Origin: Geobacter sp. DSM 9736
GTDB taxonomy: Bacteria; Desulfobacterota; Desulfuromonadia; Geobacterales; Geobacteraceae
Reading direction: 5' to 3'
Assembly (NCBI RefSeq): GCF_900187405.1
Contig: NZ_LT896716.1
Coordinates: 3,348,753 to 3,412,752 of the forward strand
DNA length: 64,000 nucleotides
Shown here: positions 1 through 8,877 of the stretch, one piece after another
Layout of the letters: every line of letters starts with the position of its first letter
How positions within the stretch are numbered: the stretch's first letter is position 1
Translations under genes and position numbers: made by a program
Notes under the pieces: generated by a model
The model's database searches: none
What the model was told of the DNA's origin: nothing
The model's input: only the letters and a program-made list of their open reading frames with translations

Positions 1-37
1 CAACAAGCGTCCGATGAAGAAAGAGGAAGCTGAGTAA
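1..37 (+). CDS. nuoE: 3' end of upstream gene, probably NADH-quinone oxidoreductase subunit E (partial)
   Basis: The last eleven codons and a TAA stop (35-37) of a plus-strand gene are visible, coding for the lysine- and glutamate-rich tail NKRPMKKEEAE. The tail alone does not identify the protein. It ends 30 bases before nuoF, and nuoE precedes nuoF in most bacterial nuo operons, so NuoE is an inference from gene order. The gene begins outside the window. Confidence 0.5.
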   Translation, partial: NKRPMKKEEAE

Positions 38-67
38 GTTCATCCACTAACCAGGGGATAATTCGTT

Positions 68-1843
68 ATGGGCGAAGCTATAAAAATTTTGATCTGTCAG
101 GGTACCGGCGGTGTGTCGGCAGGAGCGAAACAGGTTGAGGCCGAATTTCTCCGGGTGATCAAGGAGAAAGGGGTCGACGCCACCGTCGGCAAGCGTTGCG
201 ACGTCATCAAGACCGGGTGCCGTGGTCTCTGCGCCAACGACGTTCTCGTCGACATAATCACCGAGGAGCAGGGGCGGATTACCTACGACTTCGTCCTTCC
301 CGAAGAGGTCGAGAAGATCGTCGACGAACACATCGTCAACAAGACGACCCTCGAGAAGCGCAAGGCGAAGCCCTACTACAATACGTTCGTCGACCAGCAG
401 ATGCGCGTCGTCATGACCGGCTGCGGCCAGATCGATCCGGAAAGCCTCGAAGCCTATCTCGAAGAAGATGGGTTCAAGGCCATAGAGAAGTGTGTGAAGG
501 AAATGACCCCGGATCAGGTTGTTGAGGAAGTGAAGAAGTCGGGTCTCCGCGGAAGAGGGGGGGGCGGCTTCCCCACCGGCCTCAAGTGGTCCTTCTGTAA
601 GGCAACTCCCGGCAACAAGAAGTACCTCATCTGCAACGCCGACGAGGGTGACCCCGGCGCCTTCATGGACCGCTCGATTCTCGAGGGTGACCCTTACTGC
701 ATTATCGAAGGGATGATGATCGCTGCCTACGCCATCGGATGCTACGCAGGATACGTATATGTTCGCGCAGAGTACCCGCTTGCCATCGAGCGTCTCCAGA
801 AAGCTCTCGACGTTTGCTACGAGAAAGGGTACCTAGGCAAGAACGTCCGCGGGTGGGGATTCGATTTCGACCTCAGGATCAAAAAGGGTGCAGGCGCATT
901 CGTCTGCGGCGAGGAGACGGCGCTGATGGCCTCCATCGAGGGCGAGCGCGGGATGCCGCGCCCCCGTCCGCCTTTCCCGGCCGTCAAAGGCCTCTGGGGC
1001 AAGCCTACCAACATCAACAACGTCGAGACCTTTGCCAACGTCCGCCACATCATCAACAAGGGAGCGGAGTGGTACGCATCGCTCGGTACCGAGACTACGA
1101 AGGGCACGAAGATCTTCGCCGTCACCGGGAAAGTTAAGCACACCGGTCTCGTAGAAGTCCCCGCCGGTATGACGGTGCGAGAGGTTATCTACAACGTCTG
1201 CGGCGGTATTCTTAACAACCGGAAGTTCAAGGCAGTTCAGGCGGGCGGCCCCTCCGGCGGCTGCATCCCTGCAGAGGTTCTCGATACGCCGGTTGACTAC
1301 GACTCTCTCATCAAGGCTGGAGCCATGATGGGTTCCGGTGGTCTCGTCGTCATGGACGAAACTACCTGCATGGTCGACGTTGCCCGCTTCTTCCTCACAT
1401 TCACGAGGATGGAGTCATGTGGGAAGTGTGTTCCGTGTCGCATCGGCCTCAAGGCTATGCTTGATATCCTCGAGAGGATCACCGAGGGGCGGGGAGAGGC
1501 TAACGACATCGACACCCTTCTCGAAATGGGGGCGACCATCAAGAAGGCGTCCCTCTGCGGTCTCGGACAGACCGCGCCGAATCCTATCTTGTCCACAGTC
1601 AAGTATTTCCGCAACGAATATGAAGCCCATATCAATGATAAGCGGTGCCCGTCGAACTGCTGCAAAGAGCTTCTTCTGTGGCAGGTCGTTGAAGAAAAAT
1701 GCGTGAAGTGCGGAGCATGTTTGAAGGCGTGCCCCTCTGATGCCATCGAATGGGAAAAGGGGAAGGTTGCGTACCTCGTGAAGGAAAAGTGCACCAAGTG
1801 CAAGTCCTGTTATGATGCCTGCCGCTTTATGGCCATCGAGTAG
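68..1843 (+). CDS. nuoF: NADH-quinone oxidoreductase subunit F with C-terminal ferredoxin module
   Basis: This is the NADH- and FMN-binding subunit of complex I, where NADH is oxidised at the cytoplasmic peripheral arm. At 591 aa it is longer than the roughly 445-aa E. coli form because of extensions at both ends. Residues 1-110 form a thioredoxin-like [2Fe-2S]-type domain with Cys10, Cys51 and Cys55; glycine stands where a second early cysteine is usual. The glycine-rich RGRGGGGFPTG segment is near 160, ADEGDPGAF near 191, and the N3 [4Fe-4S] ligands are ESCGKCVPCR near 449 plus Cys near 495. Residues 544-591 carry two CxxCxxC-type [4Fe-4S] motifs, as in ferredoxin-linked NuoF/HydB proteins. 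It starts at ATG after an AGGGG ribosome site, within the nuo operon. Confidence 0.96.
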   Translation: MGEAIKILICQGTGGVSAGAKQVEAEFLRVIKEKGVDATVGKRCDVIKTGCRGLCANDVLVDIITEEQGRITYDFVLPEEVEKIVDEHIVNKTTLEKRKAKPYYNTFVDQQMRVVMTGCGQIDPESLEAYLEEDGFKAIEKCVKEMTPDQVVEEVKKSGLRGRGGGGFPTGLKWSFCKATPGNKKYLICNADEGDPGAFMDRSILEGDPYCIIEGMMIAAYAIGCYAGYVYVRAEYPLAIERLQKALDVCYEKGYLGKNVRGWGFDFDLRIKKGAGAFVCGEETALMASIEGERGMPRPRPPFPAVKGLWGKPTNINNVETFANVRHIINKGAEWYASLGTETTKGTKIFAVTGKVKHTGLVEVPAGMTVREVIYNVCGGILNNRKFKAVQAGGPSGGCIPAEVLDTPVDYDSLIKAGAMMGSGGLVVMDETTCMVDVARFFLTFTRMESCGKCVPCRIGLKAMLDILERITEGRGEANDIDTLLEMGATIKKASLCGLGQTAPNPILSTVKYFRNEYEAHINDKRCPSNCCKELLLWQVVEEKCVKCGACLKACPSDAIEWEKGKVAYLVKEKCTKCKSCYDACRFMAIE

Positions 1844-1885
1844 CCGATCGTCACGTAATACATCTGAGGGAGAACAGAGGTCGAG

Positions 1886-4378
1886 ATGGTAAATCTTACA
1901 ATCGATGACAAACAGGTAACCGTACCGAAAGACGCTACCATATACGATGCGGCCAAAGCTGCCGGCATCAAGATCCCTATCCTGTGCCATGACAAGAAGC
2001 TTCATCCGTTCGGCGGGTGCCGTATGTGTCTCGTTGAGGTCGAGCAGATGAAGGGGCGACAGATACCTGCCTGCACAACCCCGGTCACCGAGGGTATGAT
2101 CGTTAAGACGATGACTCCCGAGATCGTTCAGGCCAGGAAATTAGTCCTCGAACTGCTGCTGCTCAAGCACCCCATCGACTGCCCGGTGTGCGATGCAGCA
2201 GGGGACTGCGATCTCCAGAACCTTACCTATGAATATGAAGTGAACACCAATCACTTCACCGATGAAAAGTTCAACCACGCCATAGACTACGAGAACCCGC
2301 TCATCGAGCGTGACATGAACCGTTGCATCCACTGCGGTAAATGCGCGAGGATCTGCGATGAGATTGTTGCATTCGGAGCATACTCCTTCATCAATCGCGG
2401 TATCGAAGCTAAAATCGGTACGCCCTTCGACGGGCCTCTAAACTGCGAGTTCTGCGGTTCCTGTGTCTCCGTATGTCCTGTCGGTGCCCTTCTTTCCCGT
2501 CCCTTTAAATTCAAGGCTCGCTGGTGGGCTCTCAATAAAGTAAAGACTGTTTGCTCCTACTGCGGAACTGGCTGTCAGCTCACTCTTGGTGTTAAGGACG
2601 ATCAGGTTCTTACAACCGTTTATGACGAGAATCAGGGTTTCCACAACGGCCAACTCTGCACACGCGGACGTTGGGGCTATCAATTCGTCAACAGCGACCA
2701 GCGACTTGCTACGCCTCTTATCAGGAAGAACGGAAATCTTGTTCCAGCGACATGGGATGAGGCGCTAGGCCTCGTTAAGCAGCGACTTGTCGACGCCAAA
2801 GCTGCCGGCGGGTCTTCCGCAGCCTGTCTGGTGACTCCGCGTCTCACAAACGAGGAGCTGTTCCTGTTGAAAAAGCTGTTCCGCGATGCGATTGGTTCAG
2901 GAAATATTGATCATTCGGCGGGGTTCGCTCATGCAGCGCTTACTGAAGGCGCCCAGCAGAGCCTTGGTTATCCGGCATCACCTTCATCTATTGCTGATAT
3001 ACAAAAGGCTGGTCTGCTGCTTGTGGTGAAGACCGACGCCTATGAAACGCATCCCGTCATAGGATTTGAGATTAATCTTGGAGTGAAGCGTAAAGATGTC
3101 GATCTCCGGGTGCTTTCAGACAAGAATGGAAAGCTGTCTCGCCTTCCAGGTGCAAAGACCTATATTCACAAACCCGGCAGCGAAATTTTGATATTCAATG
3201 CAATGGCCAAGGTAATCATTGAGGAGAACCTCATCGACTCCGATTTCGTTGCGACAGTGAGCAACTTCGGAGAGCTGAAGAAATCGCTTGAAAGCTATAC
3301 TCCGGAGAAGGTCGCTTCTGACTGCGGTATCTCTGCAGATGAAATTACTGCTCTCGCCCGTGATTATGCAAAAACTCAGAAAGCATTGATCATGCTGCCT
3401 ATCGGCCTTGCATATCCCGGACACAGCAAGGAGCTGGCACAGGCTATCATAAACCTGGCTCTTCTTACCGGAAAGATCGGTAAGGAAGGCTGTGGTGTCC
3501 TCATAATGGGAGAAAAGAACAATAGCCAGGGCGCAGCTGATCTTGGTATGCATCCTTCGGCCAACGGGAAAAACGCTGCGGCAATCTTCGATGCCTGCTC
3601 TACTGGTGCTATTGATTTCCTCTATATTGTCGGAGAAAATCCAGTTGTATCGTATCCCAACCGGAAAAGAGTCGAGGCTGCTCTCGACAAGGCGCCCTTT
3701 GTAGTCGTGCAGGATCTTTTCCTGACAGAGACTGCCCAGATGGCTGATGTTGTACTCCCCGCGGCATCATTTGCAGAAAAAGAGGGAACCTACACTAGTG
3801 CTGGTCGAGCAGTACAGAAGGTAAACAGGGCCATCAAGCCAGTTGGGGCCTCCCGTAGCGATTTTGAGATATTCAACGACCTCCTTGGTGTTTTTTCTGA
3901 TTCCAATTCGTATGGAAAACCCTCTGAAGTTTTTGCCGAGATCGCGTCCAGCGTACCTGCATACCAGGGGCTTTCCTATGGAGCGCTTGGGCAGGATGGA
4001 GTAGTACTCTCCAGCAACAATGTTCCCGAATTTGTCCCGGTCGCTGCCCCCTCGGTACCTTCAGAGCAGGGTAAATTTGCTCTTCTCACCGGCAGCGCTT
4101 TAAATCATTGCGGTACGCTATCCAGATTTGGTGAAGGCCCGATGTATGTCTGCCCGTCAGGCTACATTGAACTTAATGCTGGAGATGCAGCATCTCTGAA
4201 AATAGCTGAAGAGGACATGGTCACCGTCAAGTCAGCTAACGGCGAAGTTAAACTCCGTGCAAAGGTGAGTCAGAGGCTCCCGAAAGGAACGATGTTCGCG
4301 CCGTACCACTTTGGTGAGCAGTCCATCAACACACTTACCGACGGCTCAGCAGTAACGTTTATCACCGTCACCAAATAA
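1886..4378 (+). CDS. nuoG: NADH-quinone oxidoreductase subunit G
   Basis: This is the large iron-sulfur subunit of the complex I peripheral arm; it passes electrons from NuoF towards NuoB/NuoI. The 830-aa protein has an N-terminal plant-type [2Fe-2S] domain (Cys34, Cys45, Cys48, Cys63) and a His-Cys cluster site near 94-108. Two ferredoxin-type [4Fe-4S] motifs follow (CIHCGKC near 146 and CEFCGSC near 189), then a molybdopterin-oxidoreductase-type domain opened by CSYCGTGC near 222. In this family that domain is a structural relic without molybdenum. It lies 42 bases after nuoF, with a clear AGAGG site upstream of ATG 1886. Confidence 0.96.
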   Translation: MVNLTIDDKQVTVPKDATIYDAAKAAGIKIPILCHDKKLHPFGGCRMCLVEVEQMKGRQIPACTTPVTEGMIVKTMTPEIVQARKLVLELLLLKHPIDCPVCDAAGDCDLQNLTYEYEVNTNHFTDEKFNHAIDYENPLIERDMNRCIHCGKCARICDEIVAFGAYSFINRGIEAKIGTPFDGPLNCEFCGSCVSVCPVGALLSRPFKFKARWWALNKVKTVCSYCGTGCQLTLGVKDDQVLTTVYDENQGFHNGQLCTRGRWGYQFVNSDQRLATPLIRKNGNLVPATWDEALGLVKQRLVDAKAAGGSSAACLVTPRLTNEELFLLKKLFRDAIGSGNIDHSAGFAHAALTEGAQQSLGYPASPSSIADIQKAGLLLVVKTDAYETHPVIGFEINLGVKRKDVDLRVLSDKNGKLSRLPGAKTYIHKPGSEILIFNAMAKVIIEENLIDSDFVATVSNFGELKKSLESYTPEKVASDCGISADEITALARDYAKTQKALIMLPIGLAYPGHSKELAQAIINLALLTGKIGKEGCGVLIMGEKNNSQGAADLGMHPSANGKNAAAIFDACSTGAIDFLYIVGENPVVSYPNRKRVEAALDKAPFVVVQDLFLTETAQMADVVLPAASFAEKEGTYTSAGRAVQKVNRAIKPVGASRSDFEIFNDLLGVFSDSNSYGKPSEVFAEIASSVPAYQGLSYGALGQDGVVLSSNNVPEFVPVAAPSVPSEQGKFALLTGSALNHCGTLSRFGEGPMYVCPSGYIELNAGDAASLKIAEEDMVTVKSANGEVKLRAKVSQRLPKGTMFAPYHFGEQSINTLTDGSAVTFITVTK

Positions 4379-4417
4379 ATTTACTGAGTCCTATAATACA
4401 GAGAGGAAGAGGAGCAA

Positions 4418-5485
4418 ATGGATACGCTAATATTAGGACTGCCGGTCGCATATTACATTGCCATGCTTGCAAAGGTGGTTGTAGCATTCGTCTTCGTGCT
4501 TCTGACAGTGGCGTACGCTACATATGCCGAGCGGAAAATAATCGGACATATGCAGGTACGGCTTGGACCGATGCGGACAGGCTGGCACGGCCTGCTACAG
4601 CCCATCGCTGACGGCGTCAAGCTTTTCTTCAAGGAAGAAATCGTCCCGTCTCAGGCAAGTAAATTTGCATTTCTTATCGCACCACTCGTTGCACTTATTA
4701 CTGCATTTATTTCGTTTGCGGTAATCCCTTTCGGCGATACCGTCGAGATATTCGGATACAAGGTACCGCTGCAGATAGCCGGCTATTGGGACCAGGAGTT
4801 GGACAAGGTATTCGATATTAACGTAGGTGTTCTGTACATTCTTGCTATGGCATCTCTTGGTGTTTATGGCATCGTCCTCGCTGGTTGGTCGTCCAACAGC
4901 AAGTATTCCCTGCTGGGAGGTCTCCGCTCCTCGGCTCAGATGATTTCCTATGAACTGGCCGCCGGTCTGGCCATAATTTCTGTATTCCTGATGTCCGAGT
5001 CCCTTTCGCTGCAGAAGATAGTTGCTGATCAGGCCGGAGGTTTCGGAATTCTCGGCTGGTACCTGTTCCGCAGCCCCTTCACCTTCATCGCCGGAATAAT
5101 TTTCTTTATCTGTTCTCTTGCAGAGATCAACCGTACACCGTTTGACCTTCCTGAAGCCGAGACGGAACTCGTTTCCGGTTTCTGCACTGAGTATTCCTCG
5201 ATGAAATATGCCATGTTCTTCATGGCTGAGTACGCCAACATGGTTACAGTCTGCGCCGTCACCACTACATTATTTCTCGGCGGATGGCACGGCCCCGCCT
5301 TCCTTCCGGGATGGGTTTGGTTCATCGCAAAAGTGTATGCTCTCATTTTCCTCTGCATGTGGATCAGGGCAACTTACCCCAGGTACCGTTACGATCAGCT
5401 TATGCGGCTTGGCTGGAAATTTTTCCTTCCTATTACTCTGCTCAATATTGTGGGGACGGGGATCTGGATACTGATGACCGCCTAA
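4418..5485 (+). CDS. nuoH: NADH-quinone oxidoreductase subunit H
   Basis: This membrane subunit (355 aa) lines the quinone-binding chamber at the junction of the peripheral and membrane arms of complex I. It has about eight hydrophobic helices. Family signatures are visible: [15 protein letters not shown] near residues 37-51, and [12 protein letters not shown] near 245, which holds the acidic residues of the quinone/proton path. The start ATG follows AGAGGAAGAGG. It lies in the nuo operon between nuoG and nuoI. Confidence 0.96.
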   Translation: MDTLILGLPVAYYIAMLAKVVVAFVFVLLTVAYATYAERKIIGHMQVRLGPMRTGWHGLLQPIADGVKLFFKEEIVPSQASKFAFLIAPLVALITAFISFAVIPFGDTVEIFGYKVPLQIAGYWDQELDKVFDINVGVLYILAMASLGVYGIVLAGWSSNSKYSLLGGLRSSAQMISYELAAGLAIISVFLMSESLSLQKIVADQAGGFGILGWYLFRSPFTFIAGIIFFICSLAEINRTPFDLPEAETELVSGFCTEYSSMKYAMFFMAEYANMVTVCAVTTTLFLGGWHGPAFLPGWVWFIAKVYALIFLCMWIRATYPRYRYDQLMRLGWKFFLPITLLNIVGTGIWILMTA

Positions 5486-5545
5486 GGGGTTTATTGTTTG
5501 TAGCACCAGCGCATCCACGTACAATTTTAAGACGAGGTAATACCA

Positions 5546-5944
5546 ATGATAATGCCGCTAATAAATGGACTGAAAATCACCTTTAAGCATCTGTTCATGA
5601 AGCCTGTAACGCTTCAATATCCGACGGAACGGCCCGTGGTTTCACCCAATTTCCGCGGACTGCATGCTCTAAATGTTTCACATGACCGAGCAAAATGTGT
5701 CGCCTGTTACCTCTGCCCGACGGTATGTCCTGCCAAATGCATTAGAGTCGAGGCGATGGAGGATGCCAATCACGATAAGCACGCGGCTGTTTACGAGATC
5801 GATCTTCTGCGCTGCATCTTCTGTGGCTACTGCGTTGAGGCCTGTCCTGTGGATGCACTCAGGATGACACAGGAGTTCGAGCTTGCAAACTACCACCGAC
5901 ATGACTTCGTGTTCGCCAAAGAACGACTCTTAGAAAAGAAATAA
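5546..5944 (+). CDS. nuoI: NADH-quinone oxidoreductase subunit I
   Basis: This 132-aa subunit carries two [4Fe-4S] clusters (N6a/N6b) that pass electrons to the terminal cluster beside quinone. The two motifs are CVACYLCPTVCP near residues 51-62 and CIFCGYCVEACP near 91-102. The first start, ATG 5546, is preceded by GAGGT at good spacing; the internal ATG two codons later has none. The gap of 60 bases after nuoH is the longest within the visible operon and shows no terminator. Confidence 0.95.
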   Translation: MIMPLINGLKITFKHLFMKPVTLQYPTERPVVSPNFRGLHALNVSHDRAKCVACYLCPTVCPAKCIRVEAMEDANHDKHAAVYEIDLLRCIFCGYCVEACPVDALRMTQEFELANYHRHDFVFAKERLLEKK

Positions 5945-5954
5945 AGGAGCAGCA

Positions 5955-6458
5955 ATGGAAACCATCTTTTTTACCGTCGTGGCAGCGATGGCCGTTCTCT
6001 TCAGCATTCTGGTCATTACCTGCAAGAACCCTATCAACAGCGCCTTATCGCTGGTGATGACCTTCTTCGCTCTGGCGACCTTTTACGTGATGCTGGATGC
6101 ACCCTTTATGGCAGCGATTCAGGTAATCGTGTATGCCGGCGCAATCATGGTTCTTATCGTTTTCGTAATCATGCTCCTCAACATCCGGACCGAGTCGAGC
6201 AAGCGAACCAGTCATGCCCTGCTGATCAGCTACATAATAGGTTTTCTAGTTCTGGTAGAGACCTTCTATTTCTTGAGCAAGAGCACACTGACAGGTGCAA
6301 GAGGATCGCTGGATGCAGCAGCTATCCATAGAGTCGGACATACCGAACTCATCGGCAAGGCGCTGTTCACCGACTTTCTGTTGCCCTTTGAAGTTACATC
6401 CCTGCTCTTGTTAGTAGCGATAATCGGTGCGGTTGTTCTATCTAAACGTAAAATTTAA
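5955..6458 (+). CDS. nuoJ: NADH-quinone oxidoreductase subunit J
   Basis: This is a membrane-arm subunit of complex I (167 aa) with about five transmembrane helices. The segment IQVIVYAGAIMVLIVFVIML, near residues 56-75, is the conserved family helix with the pi-bulge involved in gating the coupling path. It follows nuoI by ten bases with an AAGGAG site. The family is short and weakly conserved outside helix 3, but the position between nuoI and nuoK leaves no doubt. Confidence 0.95.
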   Translation: METIFFTVVAAMAVLFSILVITCKNPINSALSLVMTFFALATFYVMLDAPFMAAIQVIVYAGAIMVLIVFVIMLLNIRTESSKRTSHALLISYIIGFLVLVETFYFLSKSTLTGARGSLDAAAIHRVGHTELIGKALFTDFLLPFEVTSLLLLVAIIGAVVLSKRKI

Positions 6459-6480
6459 GAAAAAACAGGGGTGAATAAAG

Positions 6481-6783
6481 ATGATTTCCTTGGATAGCTA
6501 TCTCATCGTGAGCGCCATTCTCTTCGCTATCGGCACCATAGGCGTGCTGACCAGAAGGAACGCCATCGTTATCTTCATGTGCGTAGAAATGATGCTAAAT
6601 GCAGTAAATCTTTCCTTCATCGCACTCTCTCGGTACCTTGGAAACATTGATGGGCAGATCTTTGTCTTTTTCATCATGACCGTTGCTGCCGCTGAAGCTG
6701 CCGTTGGACTTGCCCTGATGATCGCCTTCTACAAGAATAGGGAATCGATCGACGTGGAAGACATCAACCTCTTGAAGTGGTAG
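6481..6783 (+). CDS. nuoK: NADH-quinone oxidoreductase subunit K
   Basis: NuoK is the smallest antiporter-like subunit (Mrp C homologue) of complex I, at the usual length of 100 aa with three transmembrane helices. Conserved glutamates lie in the membrane: [11 protein letters not shown] (second helix) and [10 protein letters not shown] (third helix). These belong to the hydrophilic axis carrying protons across the membrane arm. It starts at ATG 6481, 22 bases after nuoJ. Confidence 0.95.
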   Translation: MISLDSYLIVSAILFAIGTIGVLTRRNAIVIFMCVEMMLNAVNLSFIALSRYLGNIDGQIFVFFIMTVAAAEAAVGLALMIAFYKNRESIDVEDINLLKW

Positions 6784-6828
6784 CAACTGAGACTGATTTT
6801 CTGAATTACTCAATAGAAGGAGTCTGGA

Positions 6829-8832
6829 ATGTTTGATAACGTGTGGCTTATACCTCTGTTTCCCTTAATCGGCTTCCTGATTAACGGACTATTCGGAAAG
6901 AAGATCAAGGAAGAAAAGGTCATCGGCGGGATTGGAGCACTGATGGTGTTCTGCTCTTTCATCGTTGCGAGTATGACCCTTCTCAAAATGATCAGCTTGC
7001 CTGCCACCGATCGGGTCCACAACGTGAAACTCTTCACCTGGATAAAGGCCGGGACATTCCAGGCAGACATCGCCTTCTTGATTGATCCCCTCTCCTGCAT
7101 AATGCTCATGGTGGTAACAGGCGTAGGCTTTTTGATCCATGTCTACTCCATCGGCTACATGCACGGTGAAGAAGGGTTCTACAGATTTTTCGCCTATCTT
7201 AATCTGTTCACCTTCTCCATGCTTCTGCTTGTTATGGGAAATAACCTCCTGCTTATGTTCGTCGGCTGGGAGGGTGTCGGGCTTTGTTCATACCTTCTTA
7301 TCGGTTACTATTTCCATAAAAAATCAGCCGGAGATGCGGGCAAGAAGGCTTTCGTTATGAACCGGGTGGGAGACTTCGGTTTCCTTCTCGGTCTGTTCAC
7401 GCTCTTCTGGTATTTGGGACAGAATCACGGTATATGGACTATCGAATTCACCGAACTGGGTAAGCATGCCGCACTTCTGCCTGTCGGTGGAGTCGTTACG
7501 GTTGTAACCCTATTCTTCTTCCTTGGCGCTACCGGTAAATCAGCTCAGATTCCGCTTTATACATGGTTGCCCGACGCTATGGAAGGTCCCACTCCTGTTT
7601 CTGCTCTCATTCACGCTGCAACCATGGTTACCGCCGGTGTATACATGATCGGCCGGATGAACTTCCTCTTCATCAAAGCACCTGAGACCATGGTGGTCGT
7701 TGCTGTCGTCGGCGCCTGTACGGCATTTTTTGCAGCCACCATTGGTACCGCCCAGAACGATATCAAGCGTGTTCTTGCCTACTCTACTGTTTCTCAGCTC
7801 GGGTACATGTTCCTTGCGATGGGTGTTGGAGCATTCGCTGCTGGTATCTTCCACCTCATGACTCATGCGTTCTTCAAAGCATGCCTCTTCCTCGGGTCTG
7901 GTGCAGTCATCCATTCAATGCACCATGCGCTGCATCACGCACACTCGCATGATGATCCGCAGGACATGCGGAACATGGGCGGGCTCAAGTCAAAGATGCC
8001 GATGACATTCCTCACGTTCCTTCTTGCTACCATCGCTATTGCAGGTATTCCTGGATTCTCCGGCTTCTTTAGCAAGGATGAGATCCTCTGGCAGGCTTTT
8101 GCAAATCCGCATCACGGTCAGCTGAATTTCGTACTCTGGGGGCTGGGAGCAGTTGCTGCCGGTATGACTGCTTTTTACATGTTCCGTCTCGTATTCATGA
8201 CCTTTTTCGGTGAGTGCCGGATCAACCCCAAAGCCAAGGACCACCTGCACGAGTCACCAATGGTTATAGTTTTCCCGCTCATAGTGCTGGCGATCCTCTC
8301 CGTCATCGGCGGGTATATCGGTGTACCCAAAATCCTGGGAGACGTCCTCGGGGGAATTCCCAATTACTTCGAGCATTGGCTTGCTCCTGTATTTGCGTTT
8401 TCCACCGAATATGTCAGTGCCCATGCCCATGGTGCTCACCCGAGCCATGCAGTGGAGTGGGGGCTCATGGGGCTGTCCGTTGTCATTGCCGTAGTTGGTA
8501 TTGCAATCGCCTTTGCTCTCTACGTGATGAGTCCCTCTATCCCTGCGAAGTTCACAGCTGCTTTCCCAGGACTCTACAGAGCGGTGTACAACAAGTGGTA
8601 CATCGACGAGCTGTATGATTTCGTGTTTGTGAACCCCTGCAAGTCTTTCGGTAATTTCCTCTGGAAAGGCTTCGACGTTGTGGTAATAGATGGGATCGTG
8701 GACGGCGTCGGCAAGTTCGTCATGGCTGTCAGTGCGGCCATCAAGAGCCTGCAGTCTGGCTATGTCCACAACTATGCTATGAGCATGGCCCTCGGTGCAG
8801 TTGTAATCGTAGCGTTTTACATATTCCGATAA
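6829..8832 (+). CDS. nuoL: NADH-quinone oxidoreductase subunit L
   Basis: This distal antiporter-like proton-pumping subunit (667 aa) has a family-typical set of some 16 transmembrane helices and a long C-terminal lateral helix ending near the stop. Conserved parts include VGWEGVGLCSYLLIG near residue 145, which holds the key glutamate, and TWLPDAMEGPTPVSALIHAATMV near 245. A histidine-rich cytoplasmic loop (HHALHHAHSHDD) lies near 365. The start is ATG 6829 after AGAAGGAG. Confidence 0.96.
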   Translation: MFDNVWLIPLFPLIGFLINGLFGKKIKEEKVIGGIGALMVFCSFIVASMTLLKMISLPATDRVHNVKLFTWIKAGTFQADIAFLIDPLSCIMLMVVTGVGFLIHVYSIGYMHGEEGFYRFFAYLNLFTFSMLLLVMGNNLLLMFVGWEGVGLCSYLLIGYYFHKKSAGDAGKKAFVMNRVGDFGFLLGLFTLFWYLGQNHGIWTIEFTELGKHAALLPVGGVVTVVTLFFFLGATGKSAQIPLYTWLPDAMEGPTPVSALIHAATMVTAGVYMIGRMNFLFIKAPETMVVVAVVGACTAFFAATIGTAQNDIKRVLAYSTVSQLGYMFLAMGVGAFAAGIFHLMTHAFFKACLFLGSGAVIHSMHHALHHAHSHDDPQDMRNMGGLKSKMPMTFLTFLLATIAIAGIPGFSGFFSKDEILWQAFANPHHGQLNFVLWGLGAVAAGMTAFYMFRLVFMTFFGECRINPKAKDHLHESPMVIVFPLIVLAILSVIGGYIGVPKILGDVLGGIPNYFEHWLAPVFAFSTEYVSAHAHGAHPSHAVEWGLMGLSVVIAVVGIAIAFALYVMSPSIPAKFTAAFPGLYRAVYNKWYIDELYDFVFVNPCKSFGNFLWKGFDVVVIDGIVDGVGKFVMAVSAAIKSLQSGYVHNYAMSMALGAVVIVAFYIFR

Positions 8833-8877
8833 CGCTGTCTGTACTCTCTTGAAATAGTTTAAAAAGGAGCAGATTCA

